From Planctomycetota bacterium (GTDB lineage Bacteria; Planctomycetota; SZUA-567; JAFGNG01), in the NCBI GenBank assembly GCA_016927125.1, contig JAFGNG010000168.1, forward strand, positions 1-6,099: 6,099 nt of DNA, written 5' to 3'. The position numbers and the translations under genes were made by a program. The notes beneath the pieces were generated by a model. The model did not search any database. It was not told where the DNA came from and was given only the letters and a program-made list of their open reading frames with translations. Positions 5,298-6,099 of this stretch are shown here, piece after piece. Numbering within the stretch: position 1 is the stretch's first letter; each line of letters starts with the position of its first letter.

Positions 5298-6074
5298 ATG
5301 ACCTTCGACTTCAACGGCGAGAAATACTCGCAAGCCTCCACCCACCAGAAGGAGTGGGGGAATAAGATGATCTCGGAATTCAACCTCCGGGGCAACGAGC
5401 AGATCCTCGACCTCGGCTGCGGGGATGGCGTGTTGACTGTACAGCTCGCGGAGTTGGTGCCGGATGGCCATGTCACCGGGATTGACTCGTCGCTCAGCAT
5501 GATCGCGACCGCCATGCAGAACCTCAGGGTAAACACTACCTTTACCCATATGTATATCGAGGACCTGGCGTTCAACAACCAGTTCGACCTGATCTTCTCC
5601 AACGCGGCTTTGCATTGGGTCAAGGACCATGTCCAGATATTGCAGAAGGTGTACGACGCGCTCAAGGACGGCGGGATTGCCCGCTTCAACTTCGCCGGGG
5701 ACGGCAACTCCGCCTACTTTTTCAAGGTGGTGAAGGAAGTCATGCGCGAGCCTGGGTTTGCCTCGGATTTCACCGGGATCGAATGGCCGTGGTATATGCC
5801 GGAGCTCGACGAGTACCGGGTGCTGGCAAATCTCTATCCTTTCAGCGAGGTCAAGGTCTGGGGCGAGAACGCGGATCGCTTCTTCCCAGACCGGGATGCT
5901 ATCACCCGCTGGATCGACCAGCCGAGCCTTGTGCCGTTTGTGCGCCAGGTGGGGGAAAGCCGCAAGCAGGCCTTCCGCGATCGCGTGGTGGAGCGCATGC
6001 TTGCAGAAACTCTCCAACCGGACGGCACCTGCTTCGAGACCTTCCGGCGGATTAACTTGTGGGCGAGGAAATAA
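5298..6074 (+). CDS. SAM-dependent methyltransferase resembling trans-aconitate 2-methyltransferase
   Basis: The 258-residue protein has motif I ILDLGCGDGVLTVQLAE (36-52), GIDSSLSMIATA (61-72), then FDLIFSNAALHWVKDH (96-111) and LKDGGIARFNF (122-132). These, together with the C-terminal AITRWIDQPSLVPFV (201-215) and NLWARK end, line up with the Tam (trans-aconitate 2-methyltransferase) family, including its DxAIxxW...LxPF block. Tam methylates trans-aconitate, relieving inhibition of aconitase; here the match is to the family, and orthology is not proven, so other carboxylate or small-molecule substrates are possible. AAGGGGAA just upstream supports ATG 5298. It follows the acetyltransferase after 38 nt with no terminator visible. 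Its base composition is GC-richer than the genes before it. A long minus-strand open frame across it is a by-product of that composition. Confidence 0.85.
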   Translation: MTFDFNGEKYSQASTHQKEWGNKMISEFNLRGNEQILDLGCGDGVLTVQLAELVPDGHVTGIDSSLSMIATAMQNLRVNTTFTHMYIEDLAFNNQFDLIFSNAALHWVKDHVQILQKVYDALKDGGIARFNFAGDGNSAYFFKVVKEVMREPGFASDFTGIEWPWYMPELDEYRVLANLYPFSEVKVWGENADRFFPDRDAITRWIDQPSLVPFVRQVGESRKQAFRDRVVERMLAETLQPDGTCFETFRRINLWARK

Positions 6075-6099
6075 ATATTAACAATGCGATTGGCTTGGA

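Noticed and set aside
5208..6017. A 269-codon open frame on the minus strand opposite the last methyltransferase
   Set aside because: It lies antisense to a clear methyltransferase with family motifs, has no recognisable domain, and such frames are common opposite GC-rich genes with strong third-position bias.
2992..6074. Integron cassette array
   Set aside because: Acetyl- and methyltransferases are common cassette genes, but I saw no attC-like repeated inverted sites between genes; several genes overlap directly, which cassettes do not.

Overview
The window looks like bacterial accessory DNA of moderate GC content. Strong AGGAG-type ribosome binding sites stand in front of most genes. At the left edge is a secreted repeat protein of the kind found on outer membranes (autotransporter/adhesin-like). 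Firmicute-style ribosome binding sites together with an apparent outer-surface beta-helix protein would suit a diderm Firmicute (for example Negativicutes). This is inference only; no rRNA or marker gene is present to settle it.

Left part (1-1034). A minus-strand gene runs off the left edge. It encodes a signal peptide followed by a Gly/Asn/Thr-rich region with a beta-helix-like motif recurring about every 30-37 residues. A divergent intergenic region of about 260 bp separates it from the plus-strand genes and holds candidate promoters in both directions with an imperfect inverted repeat between them.

Middle (1035-2991). A complete alpha/beta-hydrolase esterase of the EstA/esterase D type (Ser125, Asp213, His242) is followed after 17 nt by a SAM-dependent methyltransferase. 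The methyltransferase is interrupted by one in-frame TAG at codon 110 and is otherwise open to codon 255, so it looks like a recent nonsense pseudogene. A gap of nearly 400 bp follows. It holds a candidate promoter, a possible 47-residue membrane peptide and a strong Rho-independent terminator.

Right part (2992-6099). Six closely packed plus-strand genes follow: two small tandem ORFs sharing an N-acetyltransferase-like N-terminus but lacking the acetyl-CoA-binding half, a RimJ/RimL-type GNAT, a class I methyltransferase (ATGA overlap), a second GNAT (TAATG overlap), and a methyltransferase resembling trans-aconitate 2-methyltransferase. The overlaps and spacings indicate one transcription unit. 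The pattern is an array of small-molecule or protein acetyl- and methyltransferases. Their substrates cannot be read from the sequence, and differences in base composition suggest the members were assembled from different sources. I did not find a recognisable defence system, mobile element, CRISPR array or RNA gene. The most unusual items are the amber-interrupted methyltransferase, the twin half-GNAT genes and the small promoter-peptide-terminator unit.
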